A stretch of DNA of 64,000 nucleotides from the NCBI RefSeq assembly GCF_003626635.1, contig NZ_RAZT01000001.1, positions 248,001 to 312,000 of the forward strand. Direction: 5' to 3'. Numbering within the stretch: the stretch's first letter is position 1; the number at the start of each line of letters is the position of its first letter. The notes under the pieces were generated by a model. The model saw nothing but the letters and a program-made list of their open reading frames with translations, had not been told where the DNA came from and did not search any database. Below are positions 17,857 to 27,621 of this stretch, piece after piece. This DNA is from Micromonospora musae. GTDB lineage: Bacteria; Actinomycetota; Actinomycetes; Mycobacteriales; Micromonosporaceae. The position numbers and the translations under genes were made by a program.

Positions 17857-18512
17857 CCACCGCGCACCTGCACGACTTCTACCGCGAGGTGGCCCGGGTG
17901 GCGCTCACCGCGGCGGGCCCGCACCGGTTCGTCCTCGGTGGCGGGGTGGCCTGGGCCGCCCACGGGCTCGTCACCCGCCCCACCGAGGACGTGGATCTGT
18001 TCGCCGACGTCGAGGGCGCCGCCGCGGCCGCCGCCGCCGGTGTGCGTACCGCCCTCGAGGAGGCCGGCTTCGCCGTCGACGACGCCGACCCGGACAGCGA
18101 CCTCGCCGACCTCTTCGACGGCTACGACCGGGACCTGAAGGACTTCGTGGTGAGCCGCGACGGCCGGCAGATCCGGCTGAGCCTGGCCCGGCTCGACCGC
18201 CACCGCAGCCCGGTGGTCATGGACCTCGGCCCGGTGATGGACGTCCACGACCTGATGGCCAACAAGATCGCGGCGTTGGTCAACCGGCGGGAGGTCCGCG
18301 ACTACATCGACGTCTCCGCCGCCCTCGAGCACTACGGCGTGACCGAGCTGCTCGAACTCGCCCGGCAGGTCGACCCGGCGCTGGACCCGGAGGACGTCCG
18401 CGCCGCCGGCCGCTACCTGGACCGCATCCCCGAACAGCGCTTCGCCCGCTACGGACTGGACGCCACCGCGGTCGCCCGGGTCCGCGACCGGCTCCGCGCC
18501 TGGCCCCGCTGA
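17853..18512 (+). CDS. AbiEii/AbiGii-like nucleotidyltransferase
   Basis: 219 aa. The nucleotidyltransferase active site is visible: LGGGVAWAAHG followed by TEDVDLFAD (residues about 44-52, the D-x-D metal ligands). The later block DLMANKIAALVNRREVRDYID is characteristic of AbiEii-like enzymes. Such toxins transfer nucleotides to targets such as tRNA; whether this one is a toxin is not shown. GTG start overlaps the preceding gene's stop. Its TGA (18510-18512) is the left target duplication of a miniature transposon. Confidence 0.82.
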   Translation: MTTAHLHDFYREVARVALTAAGPHRFVLGGGVAWAAHGLVTRPTEDVDLFADVEGAAAAAAAGVRTALEEAGFAVDDADPDSDLADLFDGYDRDLKDFVVSRDGRQIRLSLARLDRHRSPVVMDLGPVMDVHDLMANKIAALVNRREVRDYIDVSAALEHYGVTELLELARQVDPALDPEDVRAAGRYLDRIPEQRFARYGLDATAVARVRDRLRAWPR

Positions 18513-18677
18513 GAGACTGTCGGGAAACCCCGGGGCGAGCGAGGCGGAGTCCAGGCGCCGATCCGGCAAGGCGGAGATTCGTCCGGATACCGGTGTTGTA
18601 TCCGGACGAATCTCCAACGCCGCCCGTCGTCGGCTGGGCCCGCCGCAGCCGCCGCAGGGTTTCCCGACAGTCTCTGA
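18510..18677. mobile_element. MITE-like element, 162 bp, with TGA target-site duplication
   Basis: Terminal inverted repeats gagactgtcgggaaaccc (18513-18530) and its exact complement (18657-18674), flanked on both sides by TGA (18510-18512, 18675-18677). Three-base TNA duplications are typical of IS5-family (IS1031/IS427-type) transposition. The interior has no coding capacity but a second perfect 18-bp hairpin (18573-18590 with 18598-18615, 7-nt loop). The left TGA is the stop codon of the nucleotidyltransferase gene, so insertion left that protein unchanged. Confidence 0.75.
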
Positions 18678-18680
18678 ACC

Positions 18681-19583
18681 TCAGGTGATCGGGCGACCAC
18701 CGGTGACGCCGAGGACCTCCCCGGTGACGAAGCTCGACTCCTGGGAGGCGAGGAAGACGTACGCGGGGGCCAGCTCCGCGGGCTGCCCCGGTCGCCCGAG
18801 CGGCGAGTTCTGGCCGAACGACTCCACCGCCTCCTGCGGCATGGTGGCCGGGATCAGCGGCGTCCAGACCGCGCCCGGCGCGACCGCGTTCACCCGGATC
18901 CCCCGGTCGGCCAGATCCGCGGCGAGCGCCTTGGTGAAGTTCGCGATCCCCGCCTTGGTCGTCGCGTAGTCCAGCAGCTGCGGCGACGGCTCGGCGGCCT
19001 GGATCGACGACGTGTTGATGATCGCCGACCCCTCCGGCAGGTGCGGAACCGCCGCCTTGCAGAGCCAGAACATCGCGTAGAGGTTCGTCTTCATCACCCG
19101 GTCGAACTGCTCGGTGCTGATCCCGAGGATGCCCTTGTCCTGGGACATCTGGTAACCCGCCACGTTCACCAGCAGGTCCAGGCCGCCGAGCTCGGCCACC
19201 GCCCGATCCACCAGTTCCCGGCAGTGCCGCTCCTCGGTGAGGTCGCCCCGGACGGCCAGCCCCCGGCGTCCCGTCTCCTCGATCAGGGCGACCGTGTCCC
19301 GCGCGTCCGCGTCCTCCTCCGTACCGAGGTACCCGATCAGCACGTCGGCGCCCTCGCGGGCGAACGCGATCGCAACCGCCCGGCCGATGCCCGAGTCGCC
19401 GCCGGTGATGAGGGCCCGCTTGCCGGCGAGCCGGTCGCTGCCCCGGTACGACTGCTCGCCGTGGTCCGGGCGGGGAACCATCCCGGCGGTGGAGCCCGGT
19501 GGCGACTGCTGCTGCTTCGGCTGCCCCGACCGCTGCCCGTACCGGCTGGTCGGGTCCTGCCGGGTGTACTGGTCGTCACTCAC
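18681..19583 (-). CDS. SDR family oxidoreductase (YhxC/general stress type)
   Basis: 300 aa. A disordered Gln/Pro/Ser-rich N-terminal 45 residues precedes KRALITGGDSGIGRAVAIAF (cofactor motif TGGxxGIG) and the catalytic set N-S-Y-K: NVAG, NTSSIQ, YATTKAG. The GDSGIG version with a long N-terminal arm marks the general-stress SDR group (YdaD/YhdF-like), usually annotated as glucose or aldehyde dehydrogenase-like with unknown substrate. GTG 19583 has GAGGAGACGACG upstream. The stop is four bases from the MITE duplication. Confidence 0.9.
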   Translation of the reverse strand: MSDDQYTRQDPTSRYGQRSGQPKQQQSPPGSTAGMVPRPDHGEQSYRGSDRLAGKRALITGGDSGIGRAVAIAFAREGADVLIGYLGTEEDADARDTVALIEETGRRGLAVRGDLTEERHCRELVDRAVAELGGLDLLVNVAGYQMSQDKGILGISTEQFDRVMKTNLYAMFWLCKAAVPHLPEGSAIINTSSIQAAEPSPQLLDYATTKAGIANFTKALAADLADRGIRVNAVAPGAVWTPLIPATMPQEAVESFGQNSPLGRPGQPAELAPAYVFLASQESSFVTGEVLGVTGGRPIT

Positions 19584-19758
19584 CGTCGTCTCCTCGCGTA
19601 CCTGATCGGAACCGGTCCCCGGCACCCCTACCCCCGGCGTCGGGGCGGAAACGGTCCCGGGCCGCGACGCCCGGGGCGGTTGTGACAGGAGTGACCAGCT
19701 CTGGTTATGGTGCGCTCGGCGCCGATCATGCGCGCCCCCTCCGATGGAAAGGCATGTC

Positions 19759-21549
<1,791 letters not shown>

Positions 21550-21562
21550 CCGGAACCGTGCC

Positions 21563-21597
21563 GACGGGCCGCGGGCGATCTTCGCCTGCGGCCCGTC
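21563..21597 (+). terminator. Hairpin terminator after the nucleotidase gene
   Basis: gacgggccgc (21563-21572) pairs with gcggcccgtc (21588-21597), and the inner bases continue the stem to a three-base loop, giving about 16 bp in total. It sits 14 bp past the stop. No long T-run, as is usual in high-GC actinomycetes. Confidence 0.7.
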
Positions 21598-21666
21598 CGC
21601 GTCTTCCGCTCCTGAGCCGCGGCGCGACGCCGGATCACGCTCCCCCGGCCAACGGGTCGGGGCGGT

Positions 21667-21849
21667 TCAGCCGTGGCGCAGGTCCCAGCGCTCGGGGGCG
21701 TTCTCCGGCGCGCCTCGTGCCGGGTCGGTCTCGGTCAGCTCGATCCGATCCTCGGGACGGACCGCCGGCGGCAGCTCGCCGAAGCGCGCGTGTCGGAGGA
21801 AGGCGCACTCGTCGTCGGTGAACCGCGGCTCCTCGTTGGTGTCGCTCAT
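21667..21849 (-). CDS. Small acidic conserved protein
   Basis: 60 aa with many Glu/Asp and the core DDECAFLRHARFGELP. GGAGGTGGCCGA precedes ATG 21849. It resembles short uncharacterised proteins found across Micromonosporaceae. No domain assigned; a single Cys and no membrane segment. Confidence 0.65.
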   Translation of the reverse strand: MSDTNEEPRFTDDECAFLRHARFGELPPAVRPEDRIELTETDPARGAPENAPERWDLRHG

Positions 21850-22149
21850 TCGGCCACCTCCTTGGCTAGGCCCATTCTCGCCCTGCTCCCCGCCGACGGG
21901 GTTCGGCCATCCGTCCGGAGTCCGCCGGCCTGCCGCCCCTGTGTGCCGATACCGGCGTCACATCGCGTAGGGCATCCTAGGATCCTGGGTGGTGAGAAAG
22001 GACGGTGCACCCAGCAGCACCTCGACCGGCATCGGGCCCGGCTTTCGCCCTCGGCTCACCGGCCGTCCTGGACGTAAGCGTCGGGGCGCACCCGACACGC
22101 GGTCAGGACGCCCGCAGGCGGCGCCGGAGGGGTCGCACCCGGCGGGCCG
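21850..22149. other. Gene-free interval
   Basis: About 300 bp upstream of the small acidic gene and downstream of the reductase. No supported coding frame, no strong hairpin and no repeat was seen. It includes the promoter of the small gene. Confidence 0.5.
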
Positions 22150-23298
22150 TCAGGAAGTCGGCACGCGGCGGCGGGAGGCCGGGATCCGGTCCAGCACGGC
22201 CAGCAACGCCCGCACCTCGCGCCGGGCCAGCGTCTCGTCGAAGCTCGCCCGGCCCTGGCAGAACCGCACGAACATCCGCCAGCCCGGAGGTGTCGCCACC
22301 AGCCCGTGGAAGAGCTCCGGCCGGCGCGAGAAGAGGTCGAGCAGCCGGTAACCGGCGCGCATCGACGGCACCAACCGCTCCCCGACCGCCCGCTCGTAGC
22401 CGGCCAGATCCCCCTCGGCGACCGCCGCGCCGGCGAACTCGCCCGAGCGCAGCGCGTAGCTGATCCCCTCCCGGCTCCACGGTTCGAGCAGACCGGCGGC
22501 GTCCCCGACGACCAGCACCCGGCCCTGGCGCAGCGGAGAATCGTCCGCCCGGCAGCGGGTCAGGTGCCCGGAGTCGTGCGCCGCCGGGGCGTCGGCCAGA
22601 CCGAGCCGGTCGACGAAACGACGCAGGTACTCCCGGGTCCGCTCCCCCTCGCCCCGGGCCGCGATCACCCCGACCGTGAGCCGGTCGTCCTTCGGGAAGA
22701 CCCAGGCGTACGACCCGGGCAGCGGGCCCCAGTCGAGCAGGACCTGCCCGCGCCAGCGCTCCTGCTGCTCCGGCGGCACCTCCAGCTCCACCTCCAGCCC
22801 CAGGTCCACCTGCCGGTACCGGACCCCGACGTGCCGGGCGGTCACCCCGGAGGAGCCGTCCGCCCCGATCACCGTCCGGGCCCGCACGGTCGTACCGTCG
22901 GCCAGCCGCAGGCTCACACCGTCCGGGTCCTGTTCGACGGCGCGGACCGGTGCGCGTTCGCGGACCTCCGCCCCGGCGGCCACGGCGGCCGCGCGCAGCC
23001 GGTCGTCGAACTCCTCACGGCGCACCATCGTCACCAGGGGCGCCCGGTGCCGGCGGGTGAAGCCGCGCCGCCCGTCCCAGGTGAACGTCACCCGGTCCAC
23101 CCGGTCGTGCGCGGGCACCTCGATCCGGTCCCGCACGGCCGCCAACGACGTGCCGATGAGGCCACCACCACAGGTCTTGTAACGCGGGTGCGCCGCCCGC
23201 TCGAGAACCAGGGTCCGTACGCCCGCGCGGGCGGCGGCGTACGCGGCGGAGAGCCCCGCGGGGCCGGCGCCGACCACGGCGAGATCCCAGACGATCAC
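22150..23298 (-). CDS. Geranylgeranyl reductase-family flavoprotein
   Basis: 382 aa. The FAD motif VVGAGPAGLSAAYAAA is at residues 8-23, then YKTCGGG (family substrate-site Cys). VIGADGSSG and VLVVGDAAGLLEPWSREGISYALRSG are the second and third FAD blocks of the GGR/lycopene-cyclase-like flavoproteins. It likely reduces an isoprenoid chain such as menaquinone or a glycerolipid, the usual role in actinobacteria. The substrate is not determined here. Start GTG 23298. Confidence 0.9.
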   Translation of the reverse strand: MIVWDLAVVGAGPAGLSAAYAAARAGVRTLVLERAAHPRYKTCGGGLIGTSLAAVRDRIEVPAHDRVDRVTFTWDGRRGFTRRHRAPLVTMVRREEFDDRLRAAAVAAGAEVRERAPVRAVEQDPDGVSLRLADGTTVRARTVIGADGSSGVTARHVGVRYRQVDLGLEVELEVPPEQQERWRGQVLLDWGPLPGSYAWVFPKDDRLTVGVIAARGEGERTREYLRRFVDRLGLADAPAAHDSGHLTRCRADDSPLRQGRVLVVGDAAGLLEPWSREGISYALRSGEFAGAAVAEGDLAGYERAVGERLVPSMRAGYRLLDLFSRRPELFHGLVATPPGWRMFVRFCQGRASFDETLARREVRALLAVLDRIPASRRRVPTS

Positions 23299-23319
23299 GG
23301 GAGCAGCCTAGGGCACGCG

Positions 23320-23530
23320 TCGGCGATCCGGCCCGGAGGCCGCGCCGGGTCGGGCCGCGCCAAGCCCGGTCGGTCCGGGCCGGGCCGGGCCGGGTCGCGT
23401 CCAGGCCGGGCCGCGCGGGTCCCGCCGAGCCATCTTCGCCATGGGGCGGCTCGTCGGGTCGGGCCGCGCGGATCGGGCTGCGCGGGTCGCGTCGGGGCCA
23501 CGCCGCGCCGGGCTGGGCCGAACGGGGGTC
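23320..23530. repeat. Low-complexity GC-rich stretch with repeated cgggccg words
   Basis: The upstream region of the reductase gene contains many imperfect copies of words such as gggtcgggccgcgc and ggccgggccgggtcgcg. No protein-like frame is seen despite long open frames. It probably arises from slippage in a promoter-distal spacer, and part of the 328-bp gap 23299-23626. Confidence 0.55.
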
Positions 23531-23626
23531 AACCCCCGATCGGGTGGGCATCTTCACGCGGCCAGGGGGTAACCGGCGCAGCGCAACCGCCTGCACGGAG
23601 GCGGACGCGAGCACGAGGAGGAAGCG

Positions 23627-23863
23627 ATGCAGCGGGTGCAACTGTCGGACGTCGAGCAGCGGGTGTACCAGGCGGTCACCGCGCTGGAGGCCCGTGGCCA
23701 GGTACCGTACCCCGATCTGATCGGCGAGGAAGCCGGGCTGAGCGCTGAGGAGCTGAACGCTCCGCTGCACCTGCTCACCGAGAAGGGGCTGCTGCACCGG
23801 GAGGACTCGCCGATGGCCGGGCTGGACTTCGGCCCAAGGTTCTGCGCGCGCCAAATGGCGTGA
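23627..23863 (+). CDS. Small winged-helix-like protein
   Basis: 78 aa. A three-helix start (VEQRVYQAVTALEAR, PYPDLIGEEAGL, AEELNAPLHLLTEKGLL) followed by a short strand/wing is the pattern of a minimal winged helix. AGGAGGAAGCG precedes the ATG. It could be a DNA-binding regulator; no target operator was recognised. Coding on its own, 83 bp before the exporter gene. Confidence 0.65.
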   Translation: MQRVQLSDVEQRVYQAVTALEARGQVPYPDLIGEEAGLSAEELNAPLHLLTEKGLLHREDSPMAGLDFGPRFCARQMA

Positions 23864-23946
23864 GGAAGCGCGTCGCGCGACGATTTGTCCTGCGGTGGCC
23901 GGGGTAGCGGTCAGGAGTGCATGATCGACGGTCAACGGAGGGCACG

Positions 23947-25389
23947 ATGAGCGCGGCGGGTAACAAGCCGGCCGACCTCGACCCGGCGGAGAACCGGCGA
24001 CGCTGGCGGGCTCTCGGAGTCGGCCTCGTCGCCGCCTTCATGACGCTGCTCGACGTCAGCATCGTCAACGTGGCCGTACCCTCGCTGGACCGGGCGCTGC
24101 ACGCCTCCCCCAGCGATCTGCAGTGGGTGCTCTCCGGGTACGCGCTCACCTTCGGGCTCGCGCTCGTGCCGGCCGGCCGCTTCGGCGACGCCCGGGGTCG
24201 ACGCAACGCGTTCGTCTTCGGCATCGCGTTGTTCACCATCACCAGCGCGCTCGCCGGGCTCGCCCCCTCCCCTACCTGGCTGGTCATCGCCCGACTCCTC
24301 CAGGGCGCCGCCGCCGGCATCGTCAACCCGCAGGTCACCGGCGTCATCCAGGAGATGTTCCACGGGCCCGAACGGGCCCGCCCGTTCGGGTTGCTCGGCG
24401 CGACCATCGGGATCTCCACCGCCGTCGGGCCGCTGCTCGGCGGTCTGCTCATCGCGCTCGGCGGCGAAAGTCACGGCTGGCGGTACGTCTTCTTCGTGAA
24501 CGTGCCGGTCGGCATCGTCGCCGTGATCCTGGGCTGGCGGCTGCTGCCCAGCCGGCCGAAGGAGCACGTGGACCGGCACCGGCTCGATCCGGTCGGGGTG
24601 ATCCTGCTCGGCGTCGGAGTGCTGCTGGTGCTCCTGCCGCTGGTGCAGGAGCAGCAGTGGCGGACGCCGTGGAAGTGGGTGCTGATCCCCGCCGGCCTGC
24701 TGATCCTGCTCGTCTTCGCGCTCTGGGAGCACCGCTACGCCCGGACCCGGCAACCGCTCTTCGATCTGCGGCTGTTCCGGTTCCGGTCGTACACCCTCGG
24801 CTCGCTGATCGCCCTGATCTACTTCGGTGGGTTCACCGCGATCTTCTTCATCTTCACGCTCTTCCTGCAGAACGGGCGCGGGTACAGCGCCCTCATCTCG
24901 GGCCTGGCCGTCACCCCGTTCGCGCTCGGCTCGGCGGCGGCCTCGGCCGCCGGCGGCCGGTTCGTCAACCGGGTGGGCCGGCCGTTGGTCGCCGTCGGGC
25001 TGCTCGGCGTCGTGCTCGGCCTCGCCGGGACGTGGCTGGCGCTGCGCCTCTTCCCGGACCTGCCGGCGCCCTGGGTGACCGCGCCGCCGCTACTGCTCGC
25101 CGGGATCGGCAGCGGTCTGGTGATCGCTCCCAACCAGACGCTCACCCTCGCCCAGGTGCCCGTGCCCCAGGCCGGCAGTGGAGCGGGCATGCTCCAGACC
25201 GGGCAGCGGATCGGGTCGGCCGCCGGTATCGCGGCGGTCGGCTCGGCGTTCTTCGCCTCGCTGGCCAGCAACCACGGCGACTTCACCACCGCGTTCGAAC
25301 ACTCGCTCCTGGTCGCCACCGTGATCATCGCGCTCGGGCTGATCGCCGCGCTGATCGACGTCCTGCTCAACCGGCGTCACCGACATTGA
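23947..25389 (+). CDS. MFS drug exporter, DHA2 (14-TM) family
   Basis: 480 aa with about 14 hydrophobic segments. Motif C-like and DHA2 markers are visible: FMTLLDVSIVNVAVPS in TM1, LQWVLSGYALTFG, GRFGDARGRRN (motif A between TM2 and TM3) and LLQGAAAGIVNPQ. It should expel toxic compounds by proton antiport. ATG 23947 with GGAGGGC. No adjacent TetR regulator, although the small winged-helix gene just upstream is in the same orientation. Confidence 0.92.
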   Translation: MSAAGNKPADLDPAENRRRWRALGVGLVAAFMTLLDVSIVNVAVPSLDRALHASPSDLQWVLSGYALTFGLALVPAGRFGDARGRRNAFVFGIALFTITSALAGLAPSPTWLVIARLLQGAAAGIVNPQVTGVIQEMFHGPERARPFGLLGATIGISTAVGPLLGGLLIALGGESHGWRYVFFVNVPVGIVAVILGWRLLPSRPKEHVDRHRLDPVGVILLGVGVLLVLLPLVQEQQWRTPWKWVLIPAGLLILLVFALWEHRYARTRQPLFDLRLFRFRSYTLGSLIALIYFGGFTAIFFIFTLFLQNGRGYSALISGLAVTPFALGSAAASAAGGRFVNRVGRPLVAVGLLGVVLGLAGTWLALRLFPDLPAPWVTAPPLLLAGIGSGLVIAPNQTLTLAQVPVPQAGSGAGMLQTGQRIGSAAGIAAVGSAFFASLASNHGDFTTAFEHSLLVATVIIALGLIAALIDVLLNRRHRH

Positions 25390-25409
25390 CCCGTTCGGGT
25401 TCTGCCCGG

Positions 25410-25440
25410 GCCGGAGCCGTCGAGAAGCCTGCTCTCCGGC
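25410..25440. terminator. Weak hairpin between convergent genes
   Basis: gccggag (25410-25416) with ctccggc (25434-25440) in the 142-bp gap between the exporter and the MazG-like gene, which converge. Stem of 7 bp only, so a modest candidate. Confidence 0.35.
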
Positions 25441-25531
25441 TCGGTTCGCGACCGACTGCTCGGCAGTCTGGCCGCCGCGGCTGGCGGGGTGCCCGCGGCG
25501 CCGTGGGTCTCGAGCCGTGGCCGGCGAGGGG

Positions 25532-26164
25532 TCAGGACGGCAGCCGGTCGGCGGGGGCGATCCGGGCGTGCACCTTGTCGGCGCAGCCGTCGAGCACCGT
25601 ACGCGCATCCAGGCCGAGGCTCTCGATGGCGACCAGCGCGGTGAAGGCGACGTCGGCGAGTTCCGCGGCGACGTCGTCGCGGGTGTGGGTCACGCCCTTG
25701 CGTGGGTTCTGCCCGAGCAGCCCGATCCACGCGCCCGCCACCTCACCGGCCTCCTCGGTGAGCTTGAGGACGCGGCAGGTGAGTTCGGCGTCCCCGGTGC
25801 CGTTCGCAGCGTCCAGCCAGAGGCGGAAGGCCCGCGCCGTGGCCCAGACCCGGCCGTCACCCGCCGCGGCGGCGTCGACCGGGGCGGCGTCTGTCAGGGC
25901 GGCGTCGACCGGGGCGGTATCGGCCGGGGCGGCCTTGATCGGGGCGGCGTCGGCCAGGGCGGCATCGGCCGGGGCGGCGTCGGCCGGGGCGGCGTCGGCC
26001 AGGGCGGCGTCGGCCAGGGCGGCCTTGATCGGGGCGGCATCGGCCGGGGCGGCGTCGGTCGGAGGAAGGCCGCTCTCCAGCGAGGAGTCGCCGCTCTCCG
26101 GCGAGGAGCCGGTCGCGGAAGAGCCGTCGGCCGCGAAGGCGTGCGGGGCGGGGTGTGCGGTCAC
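25532..26164 (-). CDS. MazG-like nucleotide pyrophosphohydrolase with a pentapeptide-repeat linker arm
   Basis: 210 aa. The C-terminal about 95 residues form a MazG-like all-alpha NTP pyrophosphohydrolase: LKLTEEAGEVAGAW carries the E-E-x-x-E metal site and ELADVAFTALVAIE the second E-x-x-D. The N-terminal part is a disordered arm made of 13 five-residue units of the type A-D-A-A-P, encoded by a 15-bp minisatellite. Because no ATG/GTG lies between the repeats and the enzyme domain, the repeats must be translated. GTG 26164 is the most plausible start. It is predicted to hydrolyse non-canonical NTPs. Confidence 0.75.
   Translation of the reverse strand: MTAHPAPHAFAADGSSATGSSPESGDSSLESGLPPTDAAPADAAPIKAALADAALADAAPADAAPADAALADAAPIKAAPADTAPVDAALTDAAPVDAAAAGDGRVWATARAFRLWLDAANGTGDAELTCRVLKLTEEAGEVAGAWIGLLGQNPRKGVTHTRDDVAAELADVAFTALVAIESLGLDARTVLDGCADKVHARIAPADRLPS
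25867..26060 (-). repeat. 15-bp minisatellite inside the MazG-like gene
   Basis: About 13 tandem copies of a unit close to ggcggcgtcggccgg (plus strand), each coding one Ala-Asp-Ala-Ala-Pro-like pentapeptide. Variants (IKAAL, VDAAL, ADTAP) show the array is partly diverged. Units are an exact multiple of three, so copy-number change would alter the arm length without a frameshift. Confidence 0.85.
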
Positions 26165-26221
26165 GCGCCCAGTGAACCGGACGGCCTTCGGAGGCCGGTC
26201 CCCGGGGCGGTCGCGGGGACG

Positions 26222-26259
26222 CCGCTGGCCGGCACCCGTGGGTGGGTACCGGCCAGCGG
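26222..26259 (-). terminator. Hairpin terminator after the first lysozyme-like gene
   Basis: ccgctggccgg (26222-26232) pairs perfectly with ccggccagcgg (26249-26259). It lies 34 bp past the stop of the secreted protein gene on the minus strand. Stem of 11 bp. Confidence 0.65.
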
Positions 26260-26292
26260 TCAGATCCTGCTCTGCGGTTGTGTGGTGGGGCG

Positions 26293-26877
26293 TCAGCTGT
26301 TCCAGTACTGGCCCACCAGATCGGCGGCCTGCTGCTCCCACTGCGCGTACGCATCCGGGAACGCCGACACCTGCACCGTCTGCGCGGCCTCGGTCAACGG
26401 CATGTCCTGCCACCCGTCAACCTGCTTCAAACCCTTCAAGAACGCCATCGTCGAGTACTCCGGATCCGTGATCTGCTCCGGCGTACCCCAACCCGAACTC
26501 GGACGCTGCTGGAACAGACCCAACGAGTCATGATCATTGGCGTCACCCAGATGACCCAGGTTCTCCAACTTCGACTCCTGCAGGCTCGTCGCGATCGAGA
26601 TGACCGCGGCCCGCTCGTCCATGTTCGACTTCTTCGTCGCAGCGATGATCGCCTTCACGTTCGCGACCTGCTCATCATCCAGGTCGATGCGCGACTGCAC
26701 ACCCTGCGTACCGTGCGGAATCAGCTTCGCCGAATCCACACCCGAGGACTGGACCACCGCAACCGGCCGCGCATCCACCGAATGAGCGTGGTGCGCCGCG
26801 ATCGGACCACCGACCACACCACCAGCGAACGCCAGACCAGCAAGACCAAGCACACCCTTACGCATCAACATGTTCAT
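26293..26877 (-). CDS. Secreted lysozyme/transglycosylase-like protein, paralogue 1
   Basis: 194 aa. The signal peptide is MLMRKGVLGLAGLAFAGGVVGG with a likely cut near AAHHA. The mature domain has ISIATSLQESKLENLGHLG, whose LQES resembles the catalytic-Glu motif of lytic transglycosylases, and NDHDSLGLFQQRPSSGWG and ITDPEYSTMAFLKGL. This suggests a lysozyme-like fold acting on peptidoglycan. ATG 26877 with GAAGGAG. It shares about 70% of its C-terminal 130 residues (by eye) with the product of 27622-28326. Its minus-strand leader is unusually long. Confidence 0.75.
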   Translation of the reverse strand: MNMLMRKGVLGLAGLAFAGGVVGGPIAAHHAHSVDARPVAVVQSSGVDSAKLIPHGTQGVQSRIDLDDEQVANVKAIIAATKKSNMDERAAVISIATSLQESKLENLGHLGDANDHDSLGLFQQRPSSGWGTPEQITDPEYSTMAFLKGLKQVDGWQDMPLTEAAQTVQVSAFPDAYAQWEQQAADLVGQYWNS

Positions 26878-27333
26878 GACCAAAGCTCCTTCGGGGGTGT
26901 GACCCACGCGCGCACAAGGGGGGGACGGCACGCACAGGCCAGCGCCACAACCGGCGCTTCGCCAGACAAGGGGAAAAAGTCTCTGACCCGACCACAACAC
27001 TCGGGGGTCGTGGAACCGGGAGGGGAACCGGCGACCAGGACAAAGGTCGGGGGACCTCACCGCGCCGGAACCGCATTCAACGACCGGCGGCCCGCCATCA
27101 TTCCCGGGAGCCGTGCCGCACCGGCCCGCTCAGATGAGCTGCCAGCCTGCTACCTCGGCCGTCGCGGATACTCAACGCCCCCGACCCCGCCACGATTCCG
27201 CCCCCAGGGTGCCACCGGTCACACCCCATACCCACCCAAACCACCCACCAGCCCACAACCACACCCCGACCCGGCCTCCCATAAATCGGACAACCGGCCC
27301 GATTCACCCCACCCAGAGCGGTGATCCACACGA

Positions 27334-27400
27334 GCTCCATGAAGTCGCGGCATCCACCAGCCGGGACACCCCGCCATCAAGGAAACCGAGTCGATCAACC
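27334..27400. repeat. Dispersed intergenic repeat, copy 1
   Basis: Begins near gctccatgaagtcgcggcat and ends with ccatcaaggaaaccgagtcg and atcaacc. The second half is nearly identical to the repeats at 27482-27547 and 58361-58438. Such units recur between genes in Micromonosporaceae. Confidence 0.7.
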
Positions 27401-27481
27401 GCGAACGCACACGACGGAGGCGCGACGTCGCCCCGGAGACTCCCCGGCCACCGGCGAGACCCGCCCAAGGTCCACTCAAGG

Positions 27482-27547
27482 TCCATGAAGTCGCCGCATC
27501 CACGCACGCCGGACAGCCCGCCATCACGGAAGCCGAGTCGACCAACC
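27482..27547. repeat. Dispersed intergenic repeat, copy 2
   Basis: Same layout as copy 1: tccatgaagtcgccgcatcc at the start and ccatcacggaagccgagtcg, accaacc at the end. The copies differ mainly in the middle. Confidence 0.7.
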
Positions 27548-27555
27548 TCCGAAGA

Positions 27556-27590
27556 GGGGCCGGCCCGGATAGACGAGACCGGCCGGCCCC
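27556..27590 (-). terminator. Hairpin terminator after the second lysozyme-like gene
   Basis: ggggccggcc (27556-27565) with ggccggcccc (27581-27590), 15-nt loop, 32 bp past the stop codon at 27622 on the minus strand. Stem of 10 G/C pairs. Confidence 0.65.
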
Positions 27591-27621
27591 TAAAGGGACC
27601 GGCCGGTCTGCGATTTCACAC

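Larger units (their letters stand above)
26878..27621. other. Long gene-free interval between the two lysozyme-like genes
   Basis: 744 bp. It contains two copies of a dispersed repeat (27334-27400, 27482-27547) and a terminator for the upstream paralogue (27556-27590). The 180 bases just upstream of 26877 hold short hairpins such as agcgcc/ggcgct near 26941-26958 and a tract of T on the sense strand, suggesting a structured 5' leader. No coding frame is supported. Confidence 0.55.

Noticed and set aside
25867-26060. CRISPR or satellite DNA outside genes
   Set aside because: Tandem 15-bp units without spacers, in frame inside a coding region.
26878-27060. c-di-AMP (ydaO-type) riboswitch upstream of the lysozyme-like gene
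   Set aside because: Known in actinobacteria before cell-wall hydrolase genes, but I could not find the conserved ydaO blocks. A covariance search with RF00379 would decide.
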